A stretch of 64,000 bases of DNA from Flavobacterium potami. Its GTDB lineage: Bacteria; Bacteroidota; Bacteroidia; Flavobacteriales; Flavobacteriaceae. Location: positions 1,302,001 to 1,366,000 of the forward strand of contig NZ_JAINUY010000001.1 in NCBI RefSeq assembly GCF_020026915.1, read 5' to 3'. The translations under genes were made by a program, and so were the position numbers. Of the stretch, positions 8,427 through 17,660 are shown in pieces (position 1 is the stretch's first letter; every line of letters begins with the position of its first letter). The notes under the pieces were generated by a model, which searched no databases, had not been told where the DNA came from, and was given only the letters and a program-made list of their open reading frames with translations.

Positions 8427-11249
8427 ATGAAAATCTTTCAATCAAAATATTGGCTTTTTGTCCTTTTAATCGGATTTAAAAGCGCCGCTCAATTTTCGAC
8501 TACAGTTCCGTTGAGCAAAGAGGTGGTTTCAGGAAAACTGAAAAACGGAATGAAATATTATGTCCTTCACAACGAATGGCCAAAGGATCGTGTCTGTTTT
8601 TATTTCGCTCAAAATGTGGGAGCTATTTTAGAAAATGACGATCAAAACGGATTGGCGCATTTTTTAGAACATATGGCTTTTAACGGAACACAAAACTTCG
8701 AAGGAAAAGGTATTATCGATATGCTGGAGAAAAAAGGAGTTAGTTTTGGAAAAGACATCAACGCTTATACTGCGCAAGATCAAACTGTTTACAATTTGAG
8801 CAATGTTCCTGCAAACGATTCAAAACTAATTGATTCTTGTTTGTTGGCATTGCACGATTGGTCGGGTTTTCTTTCTTTAAAAGACTCAGAAATCGATGCA
8901 GAACGTGGTGTAATTCGTGAAGAATGGCGTACAAGAAGAAATTCAGAATTCAGACTTCGTTTGGAAACCGATAAGGTTTTATACAAAGATTCCAAATATG
9001 CAAAACGAGATGTAATCGGCGATTTAAATCTGATTAATACTTTTGATTATCAGGTTTTAAGAGATTATTATAAAAAATGGTATCGTCCAGATTTACAAGC
9101 AGTTATTGTAGTTGGAGATATTGATCCAAAGGAGATCGAAAAGAAGATTATTGCGACTTTTTCTTCTATAGAAATGCCTAAAAATGCGGCTGAACGTTAT
9201 TATGTATCTATTCCAAAAAATAAAGGAATGAATTACGTTTTAGCTAAAGATAAAGAAGCAAACGAAACCAATGTTGTTTTATATTTTAAAAAGGAATTTG
9301 ATAAAGTAAAAAGTGACGAAACCATCAGAAGAGATTTAATCAATAATCTTTGCACTGATATGATGAACAGACGTTATCAGGAATTTATTCAAAACAATGA
9401 AACAGCAGTTTTAGGAATCGGAACTGGAACTTCAGAAGTTTCAAGATTAACAGATTCTTATTATCTGTATGTGACGCCAAAAAACAACAAAACGCTGGAA
9501 GGTTTCAAAGAAATGATGATCGAAACCGAAAGAGCAGTTCGTTACGGATTTACCCAAAAAGAGTTTGACCGTAACAAAGAAGCGGTTTTGAGTTCGTATG
9601 AAAATATGCTTCAAAATAAAGACAAATTCGAAAGTGACGGATTGTCTGAAGAATTGGTAAATTATTTTCTAAAAGCAGTTCCGTTTGAAAGTATTGAAAC
9701 ACAATATGAAAATGTAAAAAAGAGATTAGCTTCAATTACGCTTTCAGATTTAAATCAGGCAGTTAAAAAATTGCAGACCACAGATAATATTGTAATGACT
9801 GTTACGGGTCCAGATAAGAACGAGATTGCTTATCCGTCAAAAGCAGATTACGAAAAGATTATGGCAGCTGTTAAGAAAATGCCTCTTGATAAGTACAAAG
9901 AAACAGATACAGACAAACCTTTAATTACAGAAGAATTAAAAGGTTCTAAAGCAGAAAAAGAAACTCCAATTGAAGGAATTGCAGGAGCAAAAAGTTATGT
10001 TTTAGGAAACGGAGCAAAGATTGTTTTATATCCGACGACTTTAGCAAAAGATGAGGTATTGTTTTCTGCGTTTAGTTTCGGAGGAAGTTCCTTAATTAAA
10101 ACAGAAGATATTCCGTCGGCTCAAATTGCGGTAAGTTTGGTTGAAAGTTCTGGTTTAGGCGCTTTTAAAAGTACCGATTTGAAAGACAAACTAAACGGAA
10201 AAATTGTAGATATTAAACCTTATATCACCGAATTGACAGAAGGATTTAGAGGTTCAAGTAATCAGAAAGATTTTGAAACTTTATTACAATTGTTGTATTT
10301 GTATTTTGAAGAACCAAGATTTGATAAAGATTCGTACACAAGAATGATTACAGGTTTTTCAAATTCATTAGAAAATACTTTAAACACCAATCCGAAAGTT
10401 TTTCAGGATACTATTTCACAACTGAATTACAATCACAGCAAAAGAGTTCCTTTGGTAAATGAAGAATTTTTGAAACGTTTGAGTTTCGAAAAAGCATCGG
10501 AACTTTACAAACAAAGAATTCAAAATGCAGGCGATTTTACTTTTGTATTTAATGGAAATCTTCCTGACAATGCATTGGCGTTAATCGAAAAATATATTGG
10601 AAGTATATCTTCAGACACTAACAAAAAGGAAAATTTTGTAGACAATAAATTGGATCCAGCGCCAGGAGTTGCAAAGCAATTATTGGTTCGCGAAATGAAT
10701 GTGCCAAAAGCAAGTGTTTATATTCGATTTGTAAAGCAATTTCCGTACAACTACAAAAACGTATTTACGTCGCATATTTTAGCTGAATTATTGTCTAAAA
10801 AATACTTGGATTTAATTCGTGAAGAAGAAGGCGGAAGTTACGGCGTTCATGTACAATCTGGAGTAAGCCGTTTACCATCAGATGAATATACCATGACCAT
10901 CAACTTCGACAGTGATCCTGAAAAAGAAGAAAAACTGACTAAAATTGTTTACGAACAAATCGATCTAATTCAGAAAAAAGCACCAAAAGAAGAAGACGTT
11001 CAATCGGTAAAAAATACACTTTTAAAAGCCAGAGCAGAGAAAGTAATGACCAACGGATTTTGGTTGGGAAGTCTTAATAATATGATTCTGAATAATGAAA
11101 CCTTCAAAGGCGATGTGATTTACAAGCAAACCTTGAACTCAGTAACGGCAGAAGATATTAAAGCTTTTGCAAAGGAGTTTTTCGCTAAACCAAGTACGGT
11201 TGAAGTAATCATGAAATCGAAAACTAAGGTGACGGCACCAGAATATTAA
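8427..11249 (+). CDS. M16-family zinc peptidase, two-domain (pitrilysin-like)
   Basis: Exported 940-residue metallopeptidase. The inverted zinc motif HFLEH (His78, Glu81, His82) sits in LAHFLEHMAFNGTQNF, with the third ligand expected in the acidic stretch near DAERGVIREEWR. A second, inactive M16-type half occupies roughly residues 520-940 and holds the usual EEGGSYGVHVQSG element. Both halves in one chain match the PqqL/pitrilysin layout of oligopeptidases that cut peptides inside a closed chamber. The signal sequence ends near FKSAAQ, so it acts in the periplasm. Together with the SusCD, thioredoxin and DsbD genes it may process imported peptides, although repeats separate it from dsbD and it has its own terminator. 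Confidence 0.93.
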   Translation: MKIFQSKYWLFVLLIGFKSAAQFSTTVPLSKEVVSGKLKNGMKYYVLHNEWPKDRVCFYFAQNVGAILENDDQNGLAHFLEHMAFNGTQNFEGKGIIDMLEKKGVSFGKDINAYTAQDQTVYNLSNVPANDSKLIDSCLLALHDWSGFLSLKDSEIDAERGVIREEWRTRRNSEFRLRLETDKVLYKDSKYAKRDVIGDLNLINTFDYQVLRDYYKKWYRPDLQAVIVVGDIDPKEIEKKIIATFSSIEMPKNAAERYYVSIPKNKGMNYVLAKDKEANETNVVLYFKKEFDKVKSDETIRRDLINNLCTDMMNRRYQEFIQNNETAVLGIGTGTSEVSRLTDSYYLYVTPKNNKTLEGFKEMMIETERAVRYGFTQKEFDRNKEAVLSSYENMLQNKDKFESDGLSEELVNYFLKAVPFESIETQYENVKKRLASITLSDLNQAVKKLQTTDNIVMTVTGPDKNEIAYPSKADYEKIMAAVKKMPLDKYKETDTDKPLITEELKGSKAEKETPIEGIAGAKSYVLGNGAKIVLYPTTLAKDEVLFSAFSFGGSSLIKTEDIPSAQIAVSLVESSGLGAFKSTDLKDKLNGKIVDIKPYITELTEGFRGSSNQKDFETLLQLLYLYFEEPRFDKDSYTRMITGFSNSLENTLNTNPKVFQDTISQLNYNHSKRVPLVNEEFLKRLSFEKASELYKQRIQNAGDFTFVFNGNLPDNALALIEKYIGSISSDTNKKENFVDNKLDPAPGVAKQLLVREMNVPKASVYIRFVKQFPYNYKNVFTSHILAELLSKKYLDLIREEEGGSYGVHVQSGVSRLPSDEYTMTINFDSDPEKEEKLTKIVYEQIDLIQKKAPKEEDVQSVKNTLLKARAEKVMTNGFWLGSLNNMILNNETFKGDVIYKQTLNSVTAEDIKAFAKEFFAKPSTVEVIMKSKTKVTAPEY

Positions 11250-11326
11250 AAATCATTGGTTTTTCATCTATTTTTTAGAAGTATTTTGAATTAGTAAGCT
11301 TATACAACTAACTTGAAAAACCTTAT

Positions 11327-11359
11327 AAAGAGCTGTTTTTAGGAACAGCTCTTTTCTTT
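11327..11359 (+). terminator. Intrinsic terminator after the M16 peptidase
   Basis: An 11-bp stem AAAGAGCTGTT (11327-11337) / AACAGCTCTTT (11344-11354), with loop TTTAGG, runs into a T-rich tract. It ends the M16 transcript and separates it from the next gene. Confidence 0.9.
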
Positions 11360-11393
11360 TTGTATTAAAATGATATTTCTTTATGTAAGTTAA

Positions 11394-11424
11394 TTTGGAA
11401 GACTAAAATAAACTGCTATTTTTG
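11394..11424 (+). promoter_or_regulatory. Candidate Bacteroidota sigma-A promoter
   Basis: TTTG (11394-11397) is followed after exactly 19 bases by TATTTTTG (11417-11424), a full match to the Bacteroidota -33 TTTG / -7 TAnnTTTG pattern. Transcription would start near 11430. That favours translation from the ATG at 11454 over the one at 11436, which would leave almost no leader. Confidence 0.65.
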
Positions 11425-11453
11425 ATAGCGATTTAATGATTAAAGATGTCTTT

Positions 11454-12653
11454 ATGAATAAAATACTTTGGGAAAAAGTAGAGCGTTTTGAATTTGATAA
11501 CGCAACCGATCAATACGGATTTTCTACAAGATTGGCACTTGAAAATCATTGGACATCCTATTTTACTCAAAGTGCTTTATTAGAGTATAAAAAATTCATG
11601 TTTTTGGCAGCAACCAACAATGAAATGGTTTCGCCTTCTGAAATAGTTGATATTGTTTGGCATCAACATTTAATTTTTACCAATTCCTATTCTGATTTCT
11701 GTACTCTTTTAGGAAAAAGAATCGAACATATTCCGTCAACTCATAACAGATCGGAGTTTGAAAAATTTAAATCTGCCAAAGAGCGTACTAAAGAGTTATA
11801 CAAAATTAATTTTGGAGTTCAGCCAGCAGAGGTTTGGGATTACCATAATGAAATGGATTCTTTACAGCTTAAAAAAAGTAAATTTGACGTTTATAATCTG
11901 AGAAAGAAGTTTTTAATATATTCTCTATTGGCTTCTGTTCCAGTATGTATTTTGATTTTTCCTTTATTGATAAAAATTAAAAATCCATATTTTTTAATAG
12001 GATACATTTTATCATTTGCTTTATTGCTTTTGGTATTGAATTTTTACGCGAAAAGAAGTTTTTCTCTATTATATGAAAAGATTCGATCCAATCCGATTAT
12101 CCAAAATCTTTCTCCTTTAGAATTGGTTTTTCTTACGGAAGATAATTTGGAAAAAGTAGTGCATGGTGTTGTCAATAATCTGATAATGAGTAAAAAGGTT
12201 AGAATTTTAACAGACAACAGATTAGGTCTAGTCGATAATAGTTTTAGTAATAATCGATATGAAAATTGTGTAATTGAGATTATGAAAGATTCTGATCCGA
12301 TGCCTTACACACAATTATGTTATGCTGTTATACAGAAACCAATTTTTGGTCAATTGCAGAAATCAGCTAATAGAATTAAAGATAAAATTAGGGCATCTAA
12401 GGAGTTTACGATTGTGATAATTTCTTCTATGATTGCTTTAGGTTTATTTCTAGATATAATTTTAAGCAGGATTATTACAGGCATTTGGAGAGACAAACCT
12501 GTTGCGTATTTATTTATAGCAATCATTCCGTTCCTATTAACTGCATTCTATAATTTAGATCGTATTAGCAATCTTCTGTTTACTAAAGTTATTCCCACTT
12601 CATTCAAACAAGAAATAAGGAAAAATAGTCAAAATGAAAACGATTGGGAATGA
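11454..12653 (+). CDS. Glycine-rich-domain (GRDP)-like membrane protein, ended by in-frame TGA
   Basis: I prefer the ATG at 11454 (MNKILWEKVERF; 399 residues to the TGA); an in-frame ATG at 11436 would add six residues. The N-terminal ~130 residues resemble the glycine-rich-domain (GRDP, DUF1399) fold, with the typical VDIVWHQHLIFTNSYSDFC and KRIEHIPS. Two hydrophobic segments follow (~145-195). Next comes a stretch, NLSPLELVFLTEDNLEKVV, that recalls TIGR04222 membrane proteins, and then another hydrophobic pair (~315-365). Relatives usually end in a Gly/Ser/Cys-rich tail. Here that tail is present but lies after the TGA at 12651-12653 in the same frame (next entry). The gene may carry a recent nonsense mutation or a sequence error, or be read through. 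Function is unknown. Confidence 0.75.
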   Translation: MNKILWEKVERFEFDNATDQYGFSTRLALENHWTSYFTQSALLEYKKFMFLAATNNEMVSPSEIVDIVWHQHLIFTNSYSDFCTLLGKRIEHIPSTHNRSEFEKFKSAKERTKELYKINFGVQPAEVWDYHNEMDSLQLKKSKFDVYNLRKKFLIYSLLASVPVCILIFPLLIKIKNPYFLIGYILSFALLLLVLNFYAKRSFSLLYEKIRSNPIIQNLSPLELVFLTEDNLEKVVHGVVNNLIMSKKVRILTDNRLGLVDNSFSNNRYENCVIEIMKDSDPMPYTQLCYAVIQKPIFGQLQKSANRIKDKIRASKEFTIVIISSMIALGLFLDIILSRIITGIWRDKPVAYLFIAIIPFLLTAFYNLDRISNLLFTKVIPTSFKQEIRKNSQNENDWE

Positions 12654-12830
12654 AATTATTTTCTTTACGGAAGTGTAGTGCTTTCTAGTTTTTTTGTTCC
12701 ATTAACAAACTACAATTCAAATAATTCATCTTCTAGCGATTCTAGTAGTTCAAGTTCTTGTGGTTCCTCTTGCGGAAGTTCCGGTGACAGCTCTTGCGGT
12801 AGTTCTTGTGGAGGCTGTGGTGGCGATTAA
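12654..12830 (+). other. In-frame Ser/Gly/Cys-rich continuation beyond the TGA
   Basis: Translating on from 12654 in the frame of the preceding gene gives 58 codons and then TAA at 12828. The first part is hydrophobic (FLYGSVVLSSFFVPL). It is followed by Ser/Asn residues and then CGSSCGSSGDSSCG and CGGCGGD, with six cysteines. This is the low-complexity tail typical of such membrane proteins. The ATG overlapping the stop (12650) opens a different frame that closes after 12 codons, so the tail has no start of its own. It is best read as the severed C-terminus of the upstream gene. Confidence 0.7.
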
Positions 12831-12959
12831 AATTCAGGTACTTCTGTGAAACATTTTGCCCCATAACATTCTAAAACTTGCTGTTGGTCGAAATTCTATA
12901 CAACAGATTTCAAATTATACTACATTTATGCTTTATAGACTATCTAAAAGCAGACCAGT

Positions 12960-15053
12960 ATGAAAAAAATATTCCTTTCCTTATGTCTTTTTGGTGTAAT
13001 TTCTAATGTTTCGAGTCAGGAATTGGCAAATGCTCCAAAGCCTTTTGGACCGCTTCCAACGCAGAAACAAATCGATTGGCAGGAAATGGAATTTTATGCT
13101 TTTGTGCATTTTTCATTAAATACATTTACCAATAAAGAATGGGGATTTGGAGACGAGTCGCCAGAACTTTTTAATCCGTCGCAATTAGACGTTCGTCAAT
13201 GGGCGCGCGTGGTGAAAGAGGCTGGAATGAAAGGAATTATTTTAGTTGCCAAACATCATGACGGATTTTGTTTATGGCCTTCAGCATACACAGAACGTTC
13301 TGTAAAAAATTCTCCTTGGGAAAACGGAAAAGGTGATTTGGTAAAAGAATTGGCTGCAGCTTGTAAAGAATACGATTTAAAATTAGGATTATATCTTTCG
13401 CCTTGGGACAGAAATCATCCGCAGTATGGAAAACCTGAATATGTAACGTATTTCAGAAATCAGTTAAAAGAATTATTGACGAATTACGGAGATGTTTTCG
13501 AAATGTGGTTTGATGGCGCGAACGGCGGCGACGGTTATTATGGAGGCGCAAATGAAACTAGAAAAATCAATTCGCTTACCTATTACAATTGGGATGAAAC
13601 TTATAAATTAATTTACAGTATCGCACCAAAAACACTGGTTTGGGGAGTTGGACCTTCAGAAGCAAGATGGATTGGAAATGAAGAAGGACGTGCAGGAAAA
13701 ACCAATTGGTCATTATTGCGCCAGAAAGATGAATTGGCTGGAAAAGTGCATTATAGCGAATTCACATCTGGGCATGAAGACGGAGAAAAATGGGTTCCTG
13801 GCGAAGCCGATGTTTCGATCAGACCGGGATGGTTTTATCATTCGGTTGAAGATGATAAAGTGCGTTCGCTTGACGAAATGGTCGATATTTATTACGAATC
13901 GATTGGACGTAATGCGACTTTGTTATTAAATCTTCCAGTTGATACAAGAGGTTTGGTTCATGAAAATGATGAAGCAAGATTGAAAGAATTAGTTACCACA
14001 ATCAAAGCCGATTTCAAAACAGAATTATTAAAAGGAACAAAAGTTCAAGCTTCAAATACGAGAGGAAATGATTCTAATTTCGGTCCGCAAAATGTTATTG
14101 ATGGAAATAAAAATACCTATTGGGCAACAGACGATAAAGTAAAACAAGCTACAATCGAATTTACGTTTAAGAAACCAACGGCAATCAATCGAATTTTGCT
14201 TCAAGAATATATTAAGCTTGGACAACGCGTAAAAGCTTTTTCTGTTGAAGCCAATGTAAACGGACAATGGAAAACGATTGCCAATGAAACTACAATTGGT
14301 TACAAAAGAATTTTGCGTGTAGATCGCGTTTTAGCTTCTGCTATTAGAGTTAATATTCTGGATGCGAAAGCGGGATTTGTAATTAGTACAATTGAGGCTT
14401 TTAATGCGCCAACTTTCGTTAAAGAACCACAGATTTCTAGAGATAAAAATGGTTTGATTACCATTAAAACCGAAGATGGAAATGCAGTTTATTATTCGCT
14501 TGACGGAAAAAATCCTTCAGAGAAAAGTACTTTATACAAAGCTCCTTTTGTTTACAATAAAGCGGTAGAAATTAAAGCGATTTCTAGAAATTCAAAAGAG
14601 AAAATCAATAGTGCGGTGAAATCGGCTAAATATGGAATTTCTAAAGAAAAATGGAAAGTGATTTCGATTTCAAGCGGCGACAACAAATCGGTTGAAAGAA
14701 TTATTGACGGAGACGCCAATACCGATTGGGAATTTGGGAATAAAGATAATAAACTTCCTCAGTCGATAATTGTAGACATGGGCGAAGTGCGACCTATTAA
14801 AGGTTTTACTTTTACTCCAAAACAAATAGGAAGCAATTCTAATTTGATTTCGAATTATGAATTTTATGCAAGCGAAGATAACATCACTTGGACGAAACAA
14901 TCGGAGGGAGAATTCTCTAATATCAAGCACAACCCAATTGAACAAATTAAGAATTTTACTGAAGTAAAAGCAAGATTTTTAAGATTTGTAGCAACAGCTG
15001 CTGTAGGAAATGGACAAAGTGTTTCGATTGCCGAAATTGGTATTGTGGAATAA
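12960..15053 (+). CDS. GH29 alpha-L-fucosidase with two F5/8-type C domains
   Basis: Secreted exo-fucosidase of 697 residues with a signal to about residue 19. The GH29 catalytic domain (~25-345) holds FVHFSLNTFTNKEWGFG, the substrate pocket AKHHDGFCLWPS, and the predicted nucleophile Asp185 in EMWFDGANGG. It is followed by a discoidin (F5/8 C, CBM32-like) domain (~350-475), a short chitobiase-type beta domain with VYYSLDGKNPS (~490-550), and a second discoidin domain to the end. This architecture is common in the GH29 group that removes alpha-1,3/1,4-fucose from Lewis-type branches. That specificity is by analogy only. The gene opens the glycan locus and is followed by the nagB-like gene on the same strand. 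Confidence 0.92.
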   Translation: MKKIFLSLCLFGVISNVSSQELANAPKPFGPLPTQKQIDWQEMEFYAFVHFSLNTFTNKEWGFGDESPELFNPSQLDVRQWARVVKEAGMKGIILVAKHHDGFCLWPSAYTERSVKNSPWENGKGDLVKELAAACKEYDLKLGLYLSPWDRNHPQYGKPEYVTYFRNQLKELLTNYGDVFEMWFDGANGGDGYYGGANETRKINSLTYYNWDETYKLIYSIAPKTLVWGVGPSEARWIGNEEGRAGKTNWSLLRQKDELAGKVHYSEFTSGHEDGEKWVPGEADVSIRPGWFYHSVEDDKVRSLDEMVDIYYESIGRNATLLLNLPVDTRGLVHENDEARLKELVTTIKADFKTELLKGTKVQASNTRGNDSNFGPQNVIDGNKNTYWATDDKVKQATIEFTFKKPTAINRILLQEYIKLGQRVKAFSVEANVNGQWKTIANETTIGYKRILRVDRVLASAIRVNILDAKAGFVISTIEAFNAPTFVKEPQISRDKNGLITIKTEDGNAVYYSLDGKNPSEKSTLYKAPFVYNKAVEIKAISRNSKEKINSAVKSAKYGISKEKWKVISISSGDNKSVERIIDGDANTDWEFGNKDNKLPQSIIVDMGEVRPIKGFTFTPKQIGSNSNLISNYEFYASEDNITWTKQSEGEFSNIKHNPIEQIKNFTEVKARFLRFVATAAVGNGQSVSIAEIGIVE

Positions 15054-15195
15054 TTTTCGTTTTTAAATGTTTTAAAAATAGCTCAACATCCTTATTTTGT
15101 CTTTTGCCGAAGCGCAATCGTTATTAGTCGAAAATTTAATAAGAACGGATAATTTAATTCTACTTTTATCTTACTAATTAAATGACAAGCGGCAA

Positions 15196-17109
15196 ATGAT
15201 TAAAGAAGATATAGGTTTTAGAGAAGCAGGAAAATTTGAAGAAACTCGTTTCGAGAAAATTCATAATGTTATTTTCGAATCGTCTCAGGAAGCTTCTTTA
15301 ATGGTAGCTCGCGAAATTGCCAATTTAATTCAGAGAAAAAATGAGCTGAACGAACCTTGTGTTTTAGGTTTGGCTACGGGTTCTTCGCCAATCAAAGTGT
15401 ACGAAGAATTAGTACGAATGCATAAAGAAGAAAGGCTGAGTTTTGCAAACGTGGTTACTTTCAATTTAGATGAATACTATCCGATGGATGAAAATGATAT
15501 TCAGAGTTATTATCATTTTATGCACGAACATTTATTTCATCATGTTGACATTCATCCAGAAAATATAAATATTCCAAACGGGCAGGTAAGTGCCGAGGAA
15601 TTACAGCAATATTGTATCGATTACGAAATGAAAATCAAATCGTACGGCGGTTTGGATTTTCAGCTTTTAGGAATCGGTAGAACAGGTCATATTGGTTTTA
15701 ATGAACCAGGTTCGCACGTAAATTCTGGAACCAGAAGTATTACTTTGGATCATTTGACCCGTATCGATGCGGCTTCTTCTTTTTTAGGAATTGACAACGT
15801 TCCGAGAAAAGCCATTACAATGGGAATTGGAACCGTAAGAAATGCAAAAAGAATCGTTTTACTAGGTTGGGGAATCAGTAAAGCGGGAATCATAAAAAAG
15901 ACAATCGAAGGCGAGGTTTCTTCGCAAGTGCCAGCTACGTATTTACAAGAGCATCACAACACAACATTTGTTCTGGATACAGAGGCTTCGTCAGAATTAA
16001 CGCGAGTAAAAACACCGTGGTTGGTTAAATCTTGTGTTTGGACAGACGAATTAAAGCTAAAAGCGGTCGCTTGGTTAAGTGAGTTAACGAAGAAACCTTT
16101 CCTAAAACTAACGGATAAAGATTATAACGACAACGGAATGTCGAGTCTTTTGACGGAAGAAGGAACTGCATACGATTTGAACATTAAGATGTTTAATAAA
16201 ATGCAGCAAACCATCACGGGTTGGCCGGGTGGAAAACCAAATGCTGACGATACGTACAGACCAGAACGTTCTACACCAGAAAAGAAAAGAATTATCATTT
16301 TCAGTCCGCACCCAGACGATGATGTGATTTCGATGGGAGGAACATTTGACCGTTTGGTAGAACAAGGACATGAAGTTCATGTTGCCTATCAGACTTCTGG
16401 AAACATTGCAGTTTCTAATGAAGAAGCTTTGAAATTTGCAGAGATTTCTAGAGCGTTAAATCCCGATTCTAAAGTTTCTCAGGAGATTATAAATTTCCTA
16501 AAAAACAGAACGGGTACAGAAATCGATTCGCCTGAAGTTAGAAAATTAAAAGGATTGATTAGAAGAAGTGAATCTTTTGGAGCAACACGTTACATCGGTT
16601 TGTCAGATTCTAATGTGCACTTTTTAGATCTTCCGTTTTACGAAACAGGAACGGTTAAAAAGAATAATCTTTCGGATGCAGATGTCGACATTATGTGCGA
16701 CATTATTGAAAGTATAAAACCGCATCAAATTTATGCCGCTGGAGATTTAGCAGATCCGCACGGAACTCATAAAGTCTGTTTAGACAGTTTGTTTGAAGCT
16801 TTAAAAAGATTGAAACAAAAAGACTTTATGAACGATTGCTGGGTTTGGTTATATCGAGGCGCATGGCATGAATGGGAATCGTACCAAATTGACATGGCAG
16901 TACCGATGAGTCCTGACCAGGTTTTAAAGAAACGGCATGCCATTTTTTATCATCAGTCTCAAAAAGACGGAGTAATGTTCCAAGGTGATGATAGCAGGGA
17001 GTTTTGGGTACGAGTTGAAGACAGAAATAGATTGACTGCAGAAAAATATCACAGCTTAGGATTGGCAGATTATTCGGCTATCGAAGCGTTTAAGAGATAT
17101 CACTTTTAG
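15196..17109 (+). CDS. NagB-like glucosamine-6-phosphate deaminase fused to PIG-L/LmbE domain
   Basis: Cytosolic 637-residue fusion with no signal sequence. Residues ~20-285 are a NagB/sugar-isomerase domain with FNLDEYYPM (Asp92) and GIGRTGHIGFNEPG (His165, Glu170). Residues ~365-637 form a PIG-L/LmbE deacetylase-like domain with the metal motif PHPDDD (371-376). NagB converts GlcN6P to fructose-6-phosphate plus ammonia, the final step of GlcNAc use, so it fits a locus that releases GlcNAc. In E. coli NagB the loop reads GNDGH, where the Asp belongs to the catalytic dyad. Here it reads GRTGH, so that Asp is replaced by Thr. Bacteroidota long-form NagB homologues are often annotated as deaminases, but deaminase activity should not be assumed from the name. 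Confidence 0.85.
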   Translation: MIKEDIGFREAGKFEETRFEKIHNVIFESSQEASLMVAREIANLIQRKNELNEPCVLGLATGSSPIKVYEELVRMHKEERLSFANVVTFNLDEYYPMDENDIQSYYHFMHEHLFHHVDIHPENINIPNGQVSAEELQQYCIDYEMKIKSYGGLDFQLLGIGRTGHIGFNEPGSHVNSGTRSITLDHLTRIDAASSFLGIDNVPRKAITMGIGTVRNAKRIVLLGWGISKAGIIKKTIEGEVSSQVPATYLQEHHNTTFVLDTEASSELTRVKTPWLVKSCVWTDELKLKAVAWLSELTKKPFLKLTDKDYNDNGMSSLLTEEGTAYDLNIKMFNKMQQTITGWPGGKPNADDTYRPERSTPEKKRIIIFSPHPDDDVISMGGTFDRLVEQGHEVHVAYQTSGNIAVSNEEALKFAEISRALNPDSKVSQEIINFLKNRTGTEIDSPEVRKLKGLIRRSESFGATRYIGLSDSNVHFLDLPFYETGTVKKNNLSDADVDIMCDIIESIKPHQIYAAGDLADPHGTHKVCLDSLFEALKRLKQKDFMNDCWVWLYRGAWHEWESYQIDMAVPMSPDQVLKKRHAIFYHQSQKDGVMFQGDDSREFWVRVEDRNRLTAEKYHSLGLADYSAIEAFKRYHF

Positions 17110-17177
17110 TGGTTTTGCAGCAATAAAGATAATAGACTATTTCATGGTTTATTTTGGTTAGTTACCTATAATTGAGG

Positions 17178-17206
17178 AAAAAGCAGTCTGGAGAGACTGC
17201 TTTTTT
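17178..17206 (+). terminator. Intrinsic terminator of the nagB-like gene
   Basis: The stem GCAGTCT (17183-17189) / AGACTGC (17194-17200) has a GGAG loop, flanked by a run of A and a run of T that lengthen the stem and supply the T tract. It lies about 70 bases after the stop. Confidence 0.92.
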
Positions 17207-17210
17207 GTTT

Positions 17211-17659
17211 TTTTAAACCGCAAAGTTTTTTACCGCAAAGAGCGCTAAGATTTACGCAAAGTTCGCTAAGGTTTTTTACACAGAGTTCGCTAAGATTTAT
17301 TTTTTTTCTGAGAATTGAGAATAAAAAAGTTCGCAAAGCTTTTGGAAAATTTTTTTTCGAACTCTAAATAAAACATAGCCCAAGGTTTCAACCTTGGGTA
17401 CACAAAGATTGGAACACGATACGTACCCAAGGTTGAAACCTTGGGCTATGTTCTGAATAAATTGTGAAATGCTTATATAAAAAGTTAGCCACAGATTAAA
17501 AAGATTTGCAGAGAATTTTAAAATCCTATTAATCTTTTAATCTGTGGCTAAAATAAACTTCTGCGAGGTTTGTTGCCTTTTTTAGCATCGACACAAAATA
17601 AACTTTGCGAACTTTGCGTAAATCTTAGCGCTCTTTGCGGTAAAAAAATGCGGTTTAAA
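17211..17659. repeat. Nested inverted-repeat island (three concentric or adjacent pairs)
   Basis: A gene-free stretch between two convergent genes. The outer pair is a perfect 35-bp inverted repeat at 17232-17266 and 17607-17641 (arm begins ACCGCAAAGAGCGCTAAG), extended on both sides by imperfect AAACCGC. Inside is a perfect 29-bp inverted repeat at 17373-17401 and 17423-17451 (ACATAGCCCAAGG...), each arm itself palindromic. A third pair, TTAGCCACAGATTAAAAAG (17485 on) and its complement (17531-17551), follows. Extra copies of TTCGCTAAG lie at 17262-17270 and 17286-17294. No coding frame or RNA gene was recognised. Confidence 0.85.
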
Positions 17660-17660
17660 T

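Noticed and set aside
12651-12653. TGA considered as a selenocysteine codon
   Set aside because: No SECIS-like hairpin was evident directly after it and the position is not in a redox motif; a nonsense change is simpler.
17211-17659. Repeat-rich region considered as a CRISPR array
   Set aside because: Repeats are inverted, of different sequences and unevenly spaced; there are no uniform direct repeats with unique spacers and no cas genes nearby.
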